This document shows positions 51,181 to 63,809 of a stretch of DNA of 64,000 bases, piece after piece. The notes beneath the pieces were generated by a model, which saw nothing but the letters and a program-made list of their open reading frames with translations, made no database searches and had not been told where the DNA came from. Where the stretch lies: positions 4,526,001-4,590,000 of the forward strand of contig NC_092566.1 in assembly GCF_037975245.1 (NCBI RefSeq), in the 5' to 3' direction. Each line of letters starts with the position of its first letter. Position 1 is the first letter of the stretch. The stretch is from Apostichopus japonicus. Taxonomy: Eukaryota > Echinodermata > Holothuroidea > Aspidochirotida > Stichopodidae. The translations under genes and the position numbers were made by a program.

Positions 51181-54100
51181 TGGGGGAAAATGAAGAAAAG
51201 CTCTTTGAAAAGCAAAGTCAACGAATCATTTTTATTAATTTTGTATTTTTTTATGGTATTGACGTAATTTCATTCTAAGATTCATTTCAATAAAACCCAA
51301 GTTTTTCATGTTTGCTATAAATATAGCGTATTAGAGTGCAAGATTCATTATTTGAATTTTCATGATCATGTCGAGGATAATGACACTTTCGAGGGACAAA
51401 CCACATTTTTAAAGGTATCAGCTTGTATATTTCACTCCCACTTAGCGTGAAAATATTATCAATAAGCTCCACCTTACGTTAAAATGACTTAACTTCCCTC
51501 TTAAAAGAAATTGTTTCTTTGTGGAAACTCTTAACAGGTGAATACCCCATATTTAGTTTAAAATTGTATTACAAACTCTTTCTTTCTTTTCACATGTTTT
51601 ATGCGACGTTACGAATGACACTATGTTAAAGATTTTAGAAGTGGGGTGGGGGTGGGGGTGGGGGGGGGGGGTGTCAATCGTAGATTTATGACGTGAACTG
51701 GTTAAAGGGATATTTCGGTGGCTGAGATTGATTGTTTGACATATTTACTGAAAATTCACCATTTTGGAATGCAGAGTGAAATTATGTCATCGTGGCAATT
51801 GAGCTGTGAACGTGTTTATATTTTTCTTTTAATATTAAATCTTCTATCCACGAAGGCAAATAACACAATTTGCATTGAGTCACTGTGGATGCTTGGGGGT
51901 GGGGGGTAGGGGGTGTAGTGAAGGTTAGGTGGGCATGTGAGATGGTAGGAATGGTGTGACGTTGAGCTAACTGTAAAATAGATTAAACAGGAACACTGAA
52001 CATTAAACAAATCTTTGGACTATTCATTTTCCATATCATTCCCGTTTTTTTTTTTTGCCGTGTCTGTTTATTCAAGTTATCTAACATCATACATTGTTTA
52101 ATAGAACATACTGTGAGCCAACGGTACATTCAATGACCCGTTATCAAACAATAGCAACTTGAATTCAGTGACAAGCTTTTGATTCGCCCAGTATCATGTA
52201 TAACCTACACCTATAGTAGGCTATATATGCCTAATGATAAATATGTACAAAATTGATGGCCTTGAAACCGGTAATGGATTCAGACGTTAAATGCTTTACC
52301 TAATATTTTAACATCGATAATTGCCTTTAACGATTTGTATATGTTGGGAAAAGTTTGATGTCAACCCTTCACGATCAAAATAAAATTACTACCACTACAT
52401 CATGGGTTCAGCATCACCCGTTGTACGTGTTATGGAAATATGACGTTCACGTGATGTGAAGGTCAATTACAAACGTTTACGGGAGACACGCGCGTATGTT
52501 GTGATGTACAACATAGTCGTATCAGTCACTTTGTATAAGGAACTTTATCGCAATGTTTCAGCGAGCCGGATAAAGAGCGATAGAGATGTGAAGACGTTGG
52601 ATGAGGAGGAGTGGGGGTAGGGGAGGGGATGGTTTTCTAAAAATGAGACTGATGAATAGGTTTTAATTACTAATAAATTAAGTCTAGCGTATAGCGGCGG
52701 GTAGTCAACACTAGTCCCTCCACACCCGCTTCTCTGATTCATGGGCGCAGATCAGTCTTGGATAATGGTGGGGACGCGTATCTGATCTCTGATACCGTAC
52801 TATCTAAGCGGAGCGCGGCCATGGGTTCGCGCGTATCGTACGATAATAGTTTTTTTGGCACATATACCTCCCAGATCGCCGGAAATAACACTTCCCAGAT
52901 CCGATGATGCTCCCAAACTTCCTTAAGTTTTAGATCTCATGGCTTAGAAATTTAGCTTGGGGAAATACATGGGCGTCTGCAGAAAAAAAAATCAGGGGGG
53001 GGGGGGACAAATAATCCAAGTGGACTTTTGTATACGATGGGTCTGGGGTCCTCTCCCAGAAAACAATTGTAGACTGCCGCAAATGTGATTTCCGTCCAAT
53101 ATTTAGCAACTGTGGATAAATATAATAAAATGAGAACTGCTGCATGTCATTTGCACAATGCTGGATCAAACTCAGTGCGCCAAAGTTACAATACAGGGGC
53201 ATTTGAAATGCAGCGTTTGGTCAAGACAAATTGGTGGGGACACGGTATATCATGTCCCCACCACTGAAAAAGTTGGTGGCGACGCGTCCCGCTGTCCCCA
53301 CCAGGATCTGCGCTCATGCTCTGATTGGCTCTATATGCTCTTTAAGGACTTTACCGATATAACAAGGACATCTATCACAAAACCGTTGGCAATAGTAATT
53401 GTGATCCCGTCCCCTCCTGCCTGGTCCCAATACGCAATACGCGCAAAACTAAATGCTAAACAATGCAATACGCACGAAAACTAAATTCAAATCTAAAGCC
53501 TTCTACTACTGTCTGTACTTTCTCCTAAAAAAAGTAGGTTTTATCACTGGAACATTAAACGGTCAATTCTAATTTTCTAGATATAAATGAGAAAGATTTA
53601 ATTAGGGCTGGATGGGAGGTATGGGTGCGGGAGGGGAGGGGGGGGGGTAAGGGGCGTGAAACTCTCCGAGAACTTAAAATAATTCTTAGCAAACAAGTAG
53701 AATGTTAAACCGAGGACATACACCAGCGGGGACGCACGCGTCACTAGGACCTGTGTTACAGTGGTAAGTTTATATCATAACTAACCATACACACACGTGT
53801 TTTCGTTTTAGTACTTGAACAGGGCCCGCACCGACACCTCAATAAGTTTTACCCAGACATCACTATACTTATTGCTAGCGGCGACTTTTATACCAGTGAA
53901 CATTGGTCCCCTCCCACTCCCCCTCTACCCATCTCGAACCTGTGTCTTATAGCCATCCCTTGACAACTGATATTGAAATCATTTCACTGGATCAGTCCAA
54001 TCTTCCTCTGAAGTCCACTTCAATCGTCTTGGTCAATCGTTCTGTTAAATCGAGTTCAATCGCTCTCTTACGTTCAATTCCATCGCTCTCTTAAGTCTAA

Positions 54101-54878
54101 TTCAATCGTTCTCTTAAGTCTAATTCAATCGTTGCACATGAGCCCACAACAGTCTTGCATAAACTAACACGTAGGCCACCTTTCAATCGTACGTCGGTCG
54201 CCAAATCAATGGAATCATTTCAAAATTTGCTCAGTTTACCCGAGGCAACTATCAGCGGTCTGACATTATAACCAAATATTATGACCTATTTTCCGCTCAT
54301 CCACCATTTCGTTCCATAACCAGTGCCGAATTGTGGTATAATTTCAATTCATATTAGAAAATCATATGTGTTGCAATCATAATACAAGCAATGGTTTCAA
54401 TTTCAATTCACTGCTCGTTCCTCGCCATGTCGTTTGAATGGGGAAGGGTCAAAGGTTATATTTACCACACATATTTTGCGGTAGAACGCAAACTGAAGGT
54501 AAAATAGCAGTGAAGTCCTTAAATCAGTATTCTAGGTGTAGCTTTGAAGTAAGGCAACACTGCATGTATTAGGGTCTTGTACCAGGGAGAAGTTACCGTA
54601 TTGTTTGAAGCCTTGCGTAAAGCATACCGCCGCATTTTGTAGTTACCTCGAACCAGTGCGCGGAGATTACCTATCAAGGACACCTACAGGTTCCCTATGT
54701 CATTAGAGATCTGTTTACCGTGTGTACACAGATATAGCCTGGCATTACGTATCCCTGGACGGTCTTCGAACTTTGTTGCGAGATTCATCAAACTTTATTA
54801 ATAAACTTGATGGGATAAGTTGCCATTAAGTTTGTATGAGTTTGAACTTCAAAGCTTAAAACAACAAAAGTTAGAACT
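51181..54878. other. 3' UTR of copy 2, then intergenic DNA
   Basis: The 3' UTR probably ends soon after the AATAAA at 51289. Beyond it no gene was recognised. The region holds several poly-G runs (about 51660, 53000, 53640) and a short array of TTCAATCG(T/C)TCTCTTA-like units around 54040-54130. Minus-strand open frames show no recognisable motif. Confidence 0.6.
51289..51294 (+). terminator. Poly(A) signal of the second SapB gene
   Basis: AATAAA lies 109 bp after the stop codon at 51178-51180. Confidence 0.65.
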
Positions 54879-54928
54879 ATGGACCCATCACCGAGATTCA
54901 GTATCGGTGGAGTTTTAACATCCTTCAG
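54879..54928 (+). CDS. Candidate first coding exon of the downstream gene
   Basis: ATG opens MDPSPRFSIGGVLTSF and the exon ends AG with a strong GTAAGT donor, leaving a two-base remainder. That remainder joins correctly to the exon at 63650 (AG plus T gives Ser). No promoter was recognised upstream. Pairing with the distant exon rests on phase and donor quality only. The exon at 63650 also has its own ATG, so this one could be an alternative leader. Confidence 0.4.
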
Positions 54929-56091
54929 GTAAGTCACAAAGTTCAGTTCAATAGTATTCTCCTATAGCTAGTTCCAATCACAATCAGACCTGGTATGGGA
55001 ACCTGTTAGAGTTGGACAAACTCCCCTCGCTTTGCTTCAGCGAGATTAGCTGTGGTAAGTATGCCCAAAACTATGCACACTTCATTCAGTGATTTTTTTC
55101 AATTAATATATAGTACGTGAATACCCTCGATAAATGCAGTGACGGAATTCCACCATTTTGTCTACCTGGAATCTGCTGGAATCTGTGTTATGGAAATTCA
55201 GACTATTAGACGTAGGTTTATATAACAATGCCAAACACGTTAGTGGTTGAATAGGTTACGATGTATCGCATCTGTATATGTAAGAGACTGGACGGGCTGA
55301 AAGAAGTCTCGACAAGATTCCAGGTCTAGTCTGAAGAAATTATTGTGCTGATTATGTAGGCTACCTTCCATGTTCAAGTAGCCTATGTAGAATTTAACTC
55401 TTTGGCGCTGTTTAAATTGAAAATGGCTGATACGTGTATGGACTCTCGTGAAGTTGTTAAAGCACTAGGCCTATATAGTGTTTATACATTTAAATTGCTC
55501 CCATATCTAGTCAGTCGTCAATCTCTATAGCTATGTTGTGTGTTACATAATATGTGCAATGTATTTCGCAATAATGCATTTGCTTGGAATTGATTAGTTG
55601 AAGTAGCCTAGCTCTGGCGTTGTCAGGAGGGCCGGGCCCCTGGCACAGGTTTGGGATTGGGGCACCTGCCGTAAGATCAATCAAGAGGTTCAGTGACGTT
55701 CAACTTGCCGAGCCCGAGTAGTGTACACCCCGTACCGTCGCGGGGGTACGGGGACCTTGGTGTGTCAAGGGGACCTTTGTGAGAAATACCCTGGTTCTCC
55801 CGGGACCCAAATACGAAAAAAAGCCATGACTACGCCCCACTCACTGAGAACCCGGCTAGTATATGTAGGCATAAGCTTTTGACCATGTACAGATCTTTCG
55901 AGGATGTGTTTTATCTGACACGTTTTTATTCGAGAGAGTTATACATAATAAAGTCATACGTAGCCCGCAACGACTTTTACTTGAGAGTAGGAGACCAAAC
56001 TCGATCATATTCTTTGTAAGTTTACCACACCACATAGTAACTACTAGTAGGTGTCATGGTGTTTCATCTCTCACTTCTGGTCACGAATTCC

Positions 56092-56230
56092 GGTGCTGTG
56101 GCCGAGTGGATAAAGTTGGTGGCAGTGGAAGCAATCGGTAGGTTCTGGGTTCGATCCCCTGCCGAGTCATTGTAAGATGGGTTTTTTTTTCCATCCAAGA
56201 GCAATCTACGGTTTCCCACCATCTGATATG
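56092..56230 (+). mobile_element. tRNA-derived SINE or tRNA pseudogene
   Basis: TGTGGCCGAGTGG (A-box) and GGTTCGATCCC (B-box) are spaced as in a class II (Leu/Ser-like) tRNA head. The CCA-side acceptor pairing is poor, and the head runs into non-tRNA sequence with a T9 run. A functional tRNA gene is therefore unlikely. Confidence 0.6.
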
Positions 56231-56410
56231 TTTTTATAAACTGAACAGATTCCAAATTTTTGAGTTAAAATATTGAATTGGAAGCCACCCGACGTGAAAG
56301 CTGTAAGCCACAAGCTTTAGATGCCTTGCCGAAGGCAAAATGAATATACATATTCGATGTTGATGGCGTATATATATGTGTGTATGTGTTTGTGTGTATG
56401 TGACACGTTC

Positions 56411-56860
56411 TTGTAAACATGGCAACTCAAAATGTTCATGATGGAAATAGGATGAACTTAATTCTTGTCATGTGGATCCATCGTAAAGAACTCTAGAAAA
56501 CCCTGTAAACATGATAACTCAAAAAGTGCAGCTTCGGAGCAATTCCATTATGTGGTATGTGGATCACACTTGGTGATTTCAAGAATCTCATTGTTATTGG
56601 TAGAGGTCAAAGGTCATTTAGGGTTAACAGAAGTCAAAACTGAAACTCGTTGCAAAGATGATTACTCTTAAAAGTGATGGTTGGATGAACGTCATACTTG
56701 CTAAGTATGCGCCATCTTATTCGGTACAACGGCTCTATTCTTTTCTGTGAAGGTCAAAGGTCATTTGGTATAGACATCAACACCTGGTAACTCGAAAACG
56801 ACATCTATGGTAACAGTCTGAAACCCAATAGACATGAGATCCACAACTGTAAAACTTGAA
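56411..56860 (+). repeat. Degenerate repeats of about 148 bp containing DR1 sites
   Basis: About three diverged units each begin with TGTAAACATGATAACTC-like sequence. Two of them contain AGGTCAAAGGTCA (56604-56616 and 56751-56763), 147 bp apart. AGGTCA-N-AGGTCA is the DR1 element bound by RXR heterodimers and HNF4. Confidence 0.65.
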
Positions 56861-57779
56861 ATAACTTCGTACTTATCCTATAGGTATTTGTGTAAGGGTG
56901 TATGTATTTGTGTTGAGGACCATACTGCTCACTTGAAGTCAGCATTCGTCAACATTTACAATTATGTTCGTAAAAAATATGGCAAAGAATCACCTTGCCA
57001 TATTTTGTTTGGTTTTGGTTGCTTTCTGTTTGGTTTTGTTTTGTTGTTCTTTATTTCTGTCTTTTTTTTTATCGCGAATGATTCTTAAAACAGAAAACCT
57101 ACTTCAGCAATGTTTGTATAGTGAATCCGTAAAGTCGTTTTGCCTTTGCCTTATCTCTACCTCAGTTTGAGGTTGTAGTAGGAAAATACAAATCAGGCTT
57201 ATCAAATAGATTTAGCTCTTTAAACTTTAAATGGGGGTAAAGATCTAAGTATGTGCCTGACCTATCTTTAACTCCAAAGTCATACTAAAAAAGTACAATT
57301 TTATCGTCAATGATAAGGTTATCAAGGAGACCGTCAAGATTTGGTAATAGAAGAACTTAAATCTAACATTGTAAATGGGTTTGTACCTTGCCCGTCGCGT
57401 CAAGCGCCTGTACGAGACACATTGGCATTGCTTTCAACGAGAACATCTGCTAAGCATATTGCAGGACTGGTTGTATGGTACTTAATCACTAAACTAAGCT
57501 GTCGTCTCTTCGGATTAAGAATCCAGTATAATTATCATAGATTTCGACGGAGGATAAAACACTACTGATAAACACAACGAATTGGCTTCCTTCTTGAGGT
57601 AGGTTTTTTTTTTGGTATAAGCTTTAGTATACCATGATATATATTTTTTTCAAATTAACTTTAAAACAAAGCTGAATCGAAAATGCAATCTACCTATTCT
57701 TGAAAAGATCGAGGATAAACTTTAAGTTGAAAGAACTTCACGACAATAGAGTAAAGTAATTGACATGATGTTACATGTA

Positions 57780-58060
57780 AGTGAACATTTGTTGTGTAAA
57801 CATGTCACTGTAGTAAGCTGATGCCTGTTGTCCTAAATTGATACGTGTAGTAGGCATGTACTTAACCGACATATGTGGTTGTACTACAGCCTGAAATGTT
57901 GTTGTACTCAACTTATGTTTATTGTACTAAGTAGATCTATACGAGTTGTAAACTTAACTGCATGTTGGTGTTTCAATTGACTGGCATGTTGTTGTACTAA
58001 CCTGGCATGTTGCTGTATACTCAACTTATGTTTATTGTACTAAGCAGCTCCTGCCCTTGT
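57780..58060 (+). repeat. Degenerate short repeats rich in GGCATGTTG and TTGTACTAA
   Basis: ACTCAACTTATGTTTATTGT occurs at about 57906 and again near 58020. Several GCATGTTGnTGT and TTGTACTAA motifs lie between. The order suggests decayed tandem repeats. Confidence 0.55.
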
Positions 58061-59725
58061 ACTCCTTCGGTGAAAAAAACCCTGAAATTTGGGGTCACCA
58101 AGCCAAAAAGTTTGAATACCAATTGGCCGGGAGTATAGACCCTGTAATTATGTGATTACTCTCGTTCGAGTGTGATCAGTTATCCATGGAATCGCCAAAT
58201 CATGTTGCCGATAGATCGAAAATTAGTTAGTGTGTTCGCTATTTATAATGTGTCATGCAGCCATATTATTCCGAATCGCTGAAGGATACAGATAACTTGA
58301 TTTTAAGAACTGAATCTAAATCAGCATTACACAATGGCGACTTAGTTAAGACAAAACACCAAACATACAAGCAACAGTACATCCATAAAGTGTCAAGTCT
58401 GGGTCTAGGGGAGATGTCGGGGGGTGGGGGCGGGAGCTGGCCCATCCCTTTTAGGAATTTTGGTTCCATCAGGTTGAGGGGAGTGCTTAATTGCGAAATG
58501 GTGCTATATTTTGCAACTTTTGAAACAATGTTGAAGACTTTTCGACTATGTAGGTTGGTACTGCACGTACATGATAGAATGTCTGTGCATGGTGTACACT
58601 ATAGGATTGTAATGTAGTTTTTGTAAATGTTCTGACTGCCGGTTGAGGGCGAGGGCGAGGGGGGGGGGGGTGGGCTGATTTAATTCAAATGGGATAGTAA
58701 AGCCCCCGGAAGTACACGTGGTTGCGCCCCTGGGTACCATATTCAAACCTTTGGAGACAGAAGGGTCTCAGACGAACGATAGCCGTATTATAGAGGAGAA
58801 TACGAATTATTTACAAGCTGTTTATGACAAGACTGTTTATGGCAAGCTGCTTATGGCACGTATGTGGCAAGTATATGGCAAGTTGTTTATGGCAAGACCT
58901 TCATCAATGAGTTAGAAATTATACAAATGTGTAACATCTTATATGATATAGTTTGGTGCCATGTTATTGAGCGCCCGTCCAAGGTTAAAAGAATACATTT
59001 AAATATATGTATTCGTCGGTAATCAGTTCAAAATGGCCGAATTTTGTAACATTCATAAGATCACGTGCCTGCACTGCATTTTGACTCGGAACCCGTTGGA
59101 GGCTCTGGAGTTTTCTAAGTTTGAAGTTGGTTTAGGTATGCATGATGGTAGAGTATAGGGAGTCACCATTGTCCAGTCTTAACGAACAAGGGAACGGACA
59201 GCTGACCAAATCCAAAGTGGCCAATCATAATCATTTTCGTATTGTACGATAAATTCAAAATATCTATACATCACGATCATAGTTTGGTCCCAGGGTCTTG
59301 CCGTCACTTCCGTTAATGATATTTATATTACATCGGCCCTGGATAAGATGAAACGCGATAAGCAAATCCGAAAGAACCTAGTTTACTTCGTTAACTAGCA
59401 AGTGGTATGATCTCTGAACTTGAAATTGTAGGCAACACATCAACAATTTCAGGCATTATACGCTAACAATATTAGGCAAATAGTATAACCAACCAGGTTG
59501 CACAAATATGGCTTCAACCAAATTTGGGCGGCTATACTAACGCTTGCTCACACAAAATAAGAAAACACTGAATAACGTATTACTGCTGTTGTCAAAACAT
59601 GATAAAGTAATGAACCGAAAATGATTTAATTGGACATAATGTTAATTAGACATAATGTTACCAATGATTGGTGCATGAATGCATACGTCACACGTTTATC
59701 GCGCATGTCACTGGAACTTTACTCC

Positions 59726-59748
59726 CGTCAGTCAGTCAGTCAGTCAGT
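59726..59748. repeat. (GTCA)n microsatellite
   Basis: About five tandem GTCA units. Confidence 0.9.
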
Positions 59749-61810
59749 TCGTTCAAAAACTTCACTTCCACTTGTCCGCCTCATCCCTCACCCAATCGTG
59801 TCGTAAACCAAATTTCAGTTGCAATTTGAAAAGGGTTGGTGATCAATGGTGTGTAACATGTTAGAACTGCACAATGTAGACTACAGAGCCATACCCATAC
59901 GTGAATAAGTTTTACGGTGCTATCACCACTGTAAATGTATATCACAATGATCTTAAAAAAACACTTGTCGACAAAACAAACAAACTTTATGGGACGCCAT
60001 TTCGGTGTTTGCTTAAAACACGGAGTCAATCGGATATCAGATGTTTCACATTATCCTCCAAGTCAGAGAATTTTGTTCAATTTCGTGACACCTTTGTACA
60101 CCCCGTTTCCCCTCAAATGAGTCAAATTAAATGTGTGTATAAGAAGGAAAAGCACCTTAAAACCAAAGTTCAAGTTCTTTTCCTGTTTCCACTCCACGTG
60201 AGCGTCGATGAATTAGGAACTTCTTTACTACATAGATTATGTGGATAGCTGTAAAGAGTCTTCGGAAATTGTGCCCTGGTCTATTGCAATATTGTTAAAA
60301 TTGATTTTATATACGGCATGTGAAATTTTGTCGTGTCTCAATAATTTCCTTCTATAAGGTCCAAAAAGCCCTCCTTCCCAAACTGTGTTTTCTTTGGCTG
60401 CGCAAATTGAATGTTTATACTATGCTAGTCGTGACCCATAGATATTTATATATGGCCTAAAATTTCCCCCTCTACACCCCTGCCCCCACGGGGATTGATG
60501 ATTAAGTGATTAACCTTCACATTTACTTGATTTGATTGCAACTAGAACTGAAGGCTATAGTAACACAAGCTAGCACATATTTGTTTATTAAAAAGTAAAA
60601 ATAAAGTAATAATATGACGAGATGGCAGGGAAGACTCGTAGTTTTAACTGATGCGTGCACGGTCTAAAGAGTCTGCAAAACCTTCAATATTTAATATACT
60701 ACACCACTTTCTCCTGAATTGTTATGCAAAAGAGGACACGCACATTTGCTATCCCCCCTCCCCCCTTTTCACCCACTTCGAAGTACATGTACCATGTTTT
60801 GGCACTGTTTCTTCATGTTGATAATTTCGTCATTTTAACAAGACATTTACAGAAGATGAGAGTATAACGAACGGATTTTTAAGACCGGAGAACCATACTT
60901 TGATCATTTTTTTTATTGATTTTTATCATGCTATCAAATTACTGCGGGCCAAACTTGCCTTTGTATAAGGCGTGTACTTAGTTCGGTAAAGCATGAGGTA
61001 TTTGTAAGTGTGTGTCGCCCGGTTGGACACAGTTACAAAAGTGAATCAAGTTTACTGCTAGACCGGCTAAAACAATTGTCCATTCAAATTGCGACCACGA
61101 GCTAGAATCTGAAACTGCCCAATAGGCGAAAGGAAAACACAGCAGGATCCAAGATTGCTGATGAAGATGGTTTGAAACTAGGCTAAATACGCCGTATAGC
61201 CTATGTCGCGCTGCAGGCCTGAGAACTCTTTTATTATTATATCAGTTTAACGTTAACTTCAAGACTATATAGCTGAATCATGAGTGTTTATAAATAACTA
61301 CTTCTGGCCTATATCATTGTTTGGTGTTACAATTCACATATTCATTCAATAATGTTGTTTTGTAACACCACGGTTCGTTGATTGTCTATACAGAACAAGG
61401 ATACAGTATTGGCTGTATACTGCAGTATGCAATCAATAGCTGGAGTAGGTTCCAAGTATTTATAACACAGGCGAGGTTTCTTTAAAGTGGTAACTCTGCC
61501 ATAGAGTACGGTAGGCTTTAAAACTGTGTGGGGCTTTTTGAAGCAAATATAGTCTTTGCAGTGCCCTGCCACAACCTAACGTTATCTCGAGCAGGACTTG
61601 CTCAAAACGAGCCCTTTATTCTCAACTTGTTTCGTTTCTTTTGGTAAGTTATATTATAATCAATTATATTCCAATAGTATCTTACTGCATGCATACTGCA
61701 TGCATGCATGCAAAGGGGGTGGGTTGTCGTTAGTGAGGTATACTGTAGTCTACTGGGGTGGGGGGGGGGGGCGGAGGCGAGAAATTTATACGTCATGGCT
61801 GATGCTAGTT

Positions 61811-62045
61811 AAAGTATATGTATGTATGTATTTCGGAACTCGCGAAGAAGCCTCATTGGCTTATCAAAGCCGCAAGCTGACCAAAGTCAGTCTCTTACAT
61901 TCATATTTAAGGTCCATGATTATGAATTGTCAATTGTCAACAACTCTGTAACTGGACGACATACATTAATTTTGAAGTGTCTCGAACTGGGGACCTTATG
62001 ATTGGAAGGCTCCGGCGTTAACCACTGAGCTAACACTCCACAAAG
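61811..62045 (-). mobile_element. tRNA-derived SINE with CATA-repeat tail, second copy
   Basis: On the minus strand, TTAGCTCAGTGG (A-box) and AGTTCGAGAC (B-box) form the head. The body shares GGTCAGCTTGCGG and GGCTTCTTCGCGAGTTCC with the copy at 42371-42590, and both end in CATACATACATA. Confidence 0.8.
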
Positions 62046-62533
62046 TATAAAAACCGTTAACCCGACACAGTAGATTATATTGAAGATCTGCCTTGTAGCG
62101 AATGAAAATTGCAAATTGGATCGATTAAAGACAGGTTACATCAGGTAGTAGTATTATATATTTATATGGACAAAAGAGGGGAGGGGAGAGGGGGGGGGGT
62201 AAGACACCACAAAATGTTCTTGAAAGTTTTCATGTACACGCGTTCTCTCATTCCCCTTTTCTTTCACATTACCTATTATTATGTTAATTGTTGAATAATA
62301 AATCTGAAGGTCGTAATTACCGACGTAATAATTAAGGGATTTTCCACGATTCACAGAGCCAAAATTACCAAATAGGAAAACTTCTTCGGAATATCTGCTT
62401 CATTTAGTGCTAAGTAAGCTACACTTGTACGAATTGGTGTTCAGTTTAACATTGAGATTAAGTATAACTATATAGCAAGTGGGTTTCTGTGATGAAGAAT
62501 CGGCTTATCTTTGGTGAAATATTTAAAATGATA

Positions 62534-62750
62534 CATCTTAATATATCGCTTCTCGGCCTTTTGGTTAAGATCACGTGTAGTATCTGTTTCCTTTCAAGGG
62601 GAATGGTGATGCACACCCAACGATGATCACACAGTCACAGTCCCGATGCAAGGGGACTGGGGTTAGAAGCGGATCAGTCGTTCAGTAGTTTGGTTTTCGT
62701 GCCCAGGTTCTTTCCTGGGCGACTTTTTCTTAAAAAGCATCTTAATATAT
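62534..62750 (+). mobile_element. U2 snRNA-headed retroposon with target-site duplication
   Basis: From 62545 the first ~45 nt match the 5' end of U2 snRNA, beginning ATCGCTTCTCGGCCTTTTGG and including the branch-site-pairing GTGTAGTATCTG. About three substitutions are seen against the U2 sequence known to me. After that the sequence departs from U2. It has a hairpin (CAGTCCC at 62638, GGGACTG at 62653), then a 3' hairpin (GCCCAGG at 62701, CCTGGGC at 62714), then a T5 run. The unit is flanked by CATCTTAATATAT at 62534-62546 and 62738-62750, a direct repeat of 11-13 bp. That shows insertion by target-primed reverse transcription. It is either one copy of an snRNA-headed SINE family or a single chimeric retropseudogene. 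Confidence 0.85.
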
Positions 62751-63649
62751 ATTTTGATATCGTATAGTGAACACCTATACCCGACGCGTATATTCATTCA
62801 ACTCTGTGCGCGAGTTTACATCCAATCTGTTTTCATTGTGTATGAGAAAACTAAAGTCATTCAAGGGTCTCGTAAGTCTTGAATAAAGTTTTAGCCAATA
62901 CTATCGGTTTGTTGTATTTCTATTTCTATCTTCGATTTGTGTTCGTATCATCTCACAGTTGTACCGATATTTACAACTATAGAAACTATAGATTGATTGC
63001 ATTCGTTTACACTTGTAATGCTATACCGAATGTTTGACTTCCATGTTGAACACGGGGAATCCACCGTATAGTAAACTATCGTGACTGTGATGTTTGGGTA
63101 TTATTAGTTTACTGACGGAAGGAACGTTTGTAGTCCGATTGACCTAAACGTTGCTGGCGGGGTCGGGGTCGATCAGTCGATTTCATATGTTTCATGACTC
63201 ACAGTTTCCGGAGTTAATGGTTTGGTGCCAGTTATTTGTTTTAACAAGACATAATTTATGTAAAGTTGCATTTTGTTGATTTCACTTCTGTGTTTGTAGT
63301 AACATAATACAAGCAAAACTGCCGTGATATACATAATCCTTGGCAAACTCGGACAAGCTGGAATATTCTTGTTTTTCATCGAGGTGATGCAAAATGCAGT
63401 CTTATGGTTGCTACAGAATGCAATATTGGGTGTTTTACATATCCTATAACTATATGCTTATTTTCTGGAGACATTTTTAAAGTGGTTTCTTTCCCTGCAG
63501 GAGCGGTAATTAATAGTTGGAGCGAATGATTTGAGATTGAGATTAGCTTTATGAATTGTAAATAGTAATAGGTATAACTTACTCATATAACATTTATGTT
63601 ACGGAAATCGATTTCAAAAGTCTGTTTCAAATGTTTCTCTCTTTGACAG

Positions 63650-63809
63650 TATGGATAGAGTTCGTCAAGTGATTTCAGATCATCCTCATATAGCATTCGG
63701 TACTGCGGCAGCGGTTCTCTTTGGCACATCGATGGCGCTCAGTTCTTCACAAGAAGGAGCTCCTTCCGAGCGGAGGTTCGACTTTTCGAAACAGTCCATC
63801 AGATTAGAA
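63650..63809 (+). CDS. Internal exon, possible long-chain acyl-CoA synthetase N-terminus (partial)
   Basis: A CTTTGACAG acceptor and a GTACGT donor bound 160 bases, read as one leading base plus 53 codons. The translation contains MDRVRQVISDHPHIAFGTAA, a hydrophobic stretch (AAAVLFGTSMALSS), then RRFDFSKQSIRLE. A membrane segment followed by a Pro/basic stretch and a DLSxQS-V-E-like motif is the N-terminal layout of animal ACSL1/5/6 proteins, which activate fatty acids at the ER and mitochondrial outer membrane. No catalytic AMP-binding motif is inside the window, so the call is an inference; the rest of the gene would lie to the right. Confidence 0.5.

Larger units (their letters stand above)
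54929..63649 (+). other. Putative intron between the two downstream-gene exons
   Basis: About 8.7 kb without a recognised coding exon. It holds SINEs, degenerate repeats with DR1 motifs, a U2-headed retroposon and scattered poly-G. Open frames at 57341-57568 and 59901-60248 have no recognised motif and no clear splice context. Confidence 0.4.

Noticed and set aside
56092-56170. Functional tRNA gene
   Set aside because: A- and B-boxes are present but the acceptor arm does not pair well, and non-tRNA SINE-like sequence follows.
57341-57568. 75-residue open frame with a basic C-terminus
   Set aside because: No recognised motif, no splice context and length expected by chance.
59901-60248. 115-residue open frame
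   Set aside because: No family signature and unremarkable composition; probably a chance frame in the putative intron.
62545-62737. Functional U2 snRNA gene
   Set aside because: Only the first ~45 nt match U2, the Sm-site region is not U2-like, and flanking direct repeats show retroposition.
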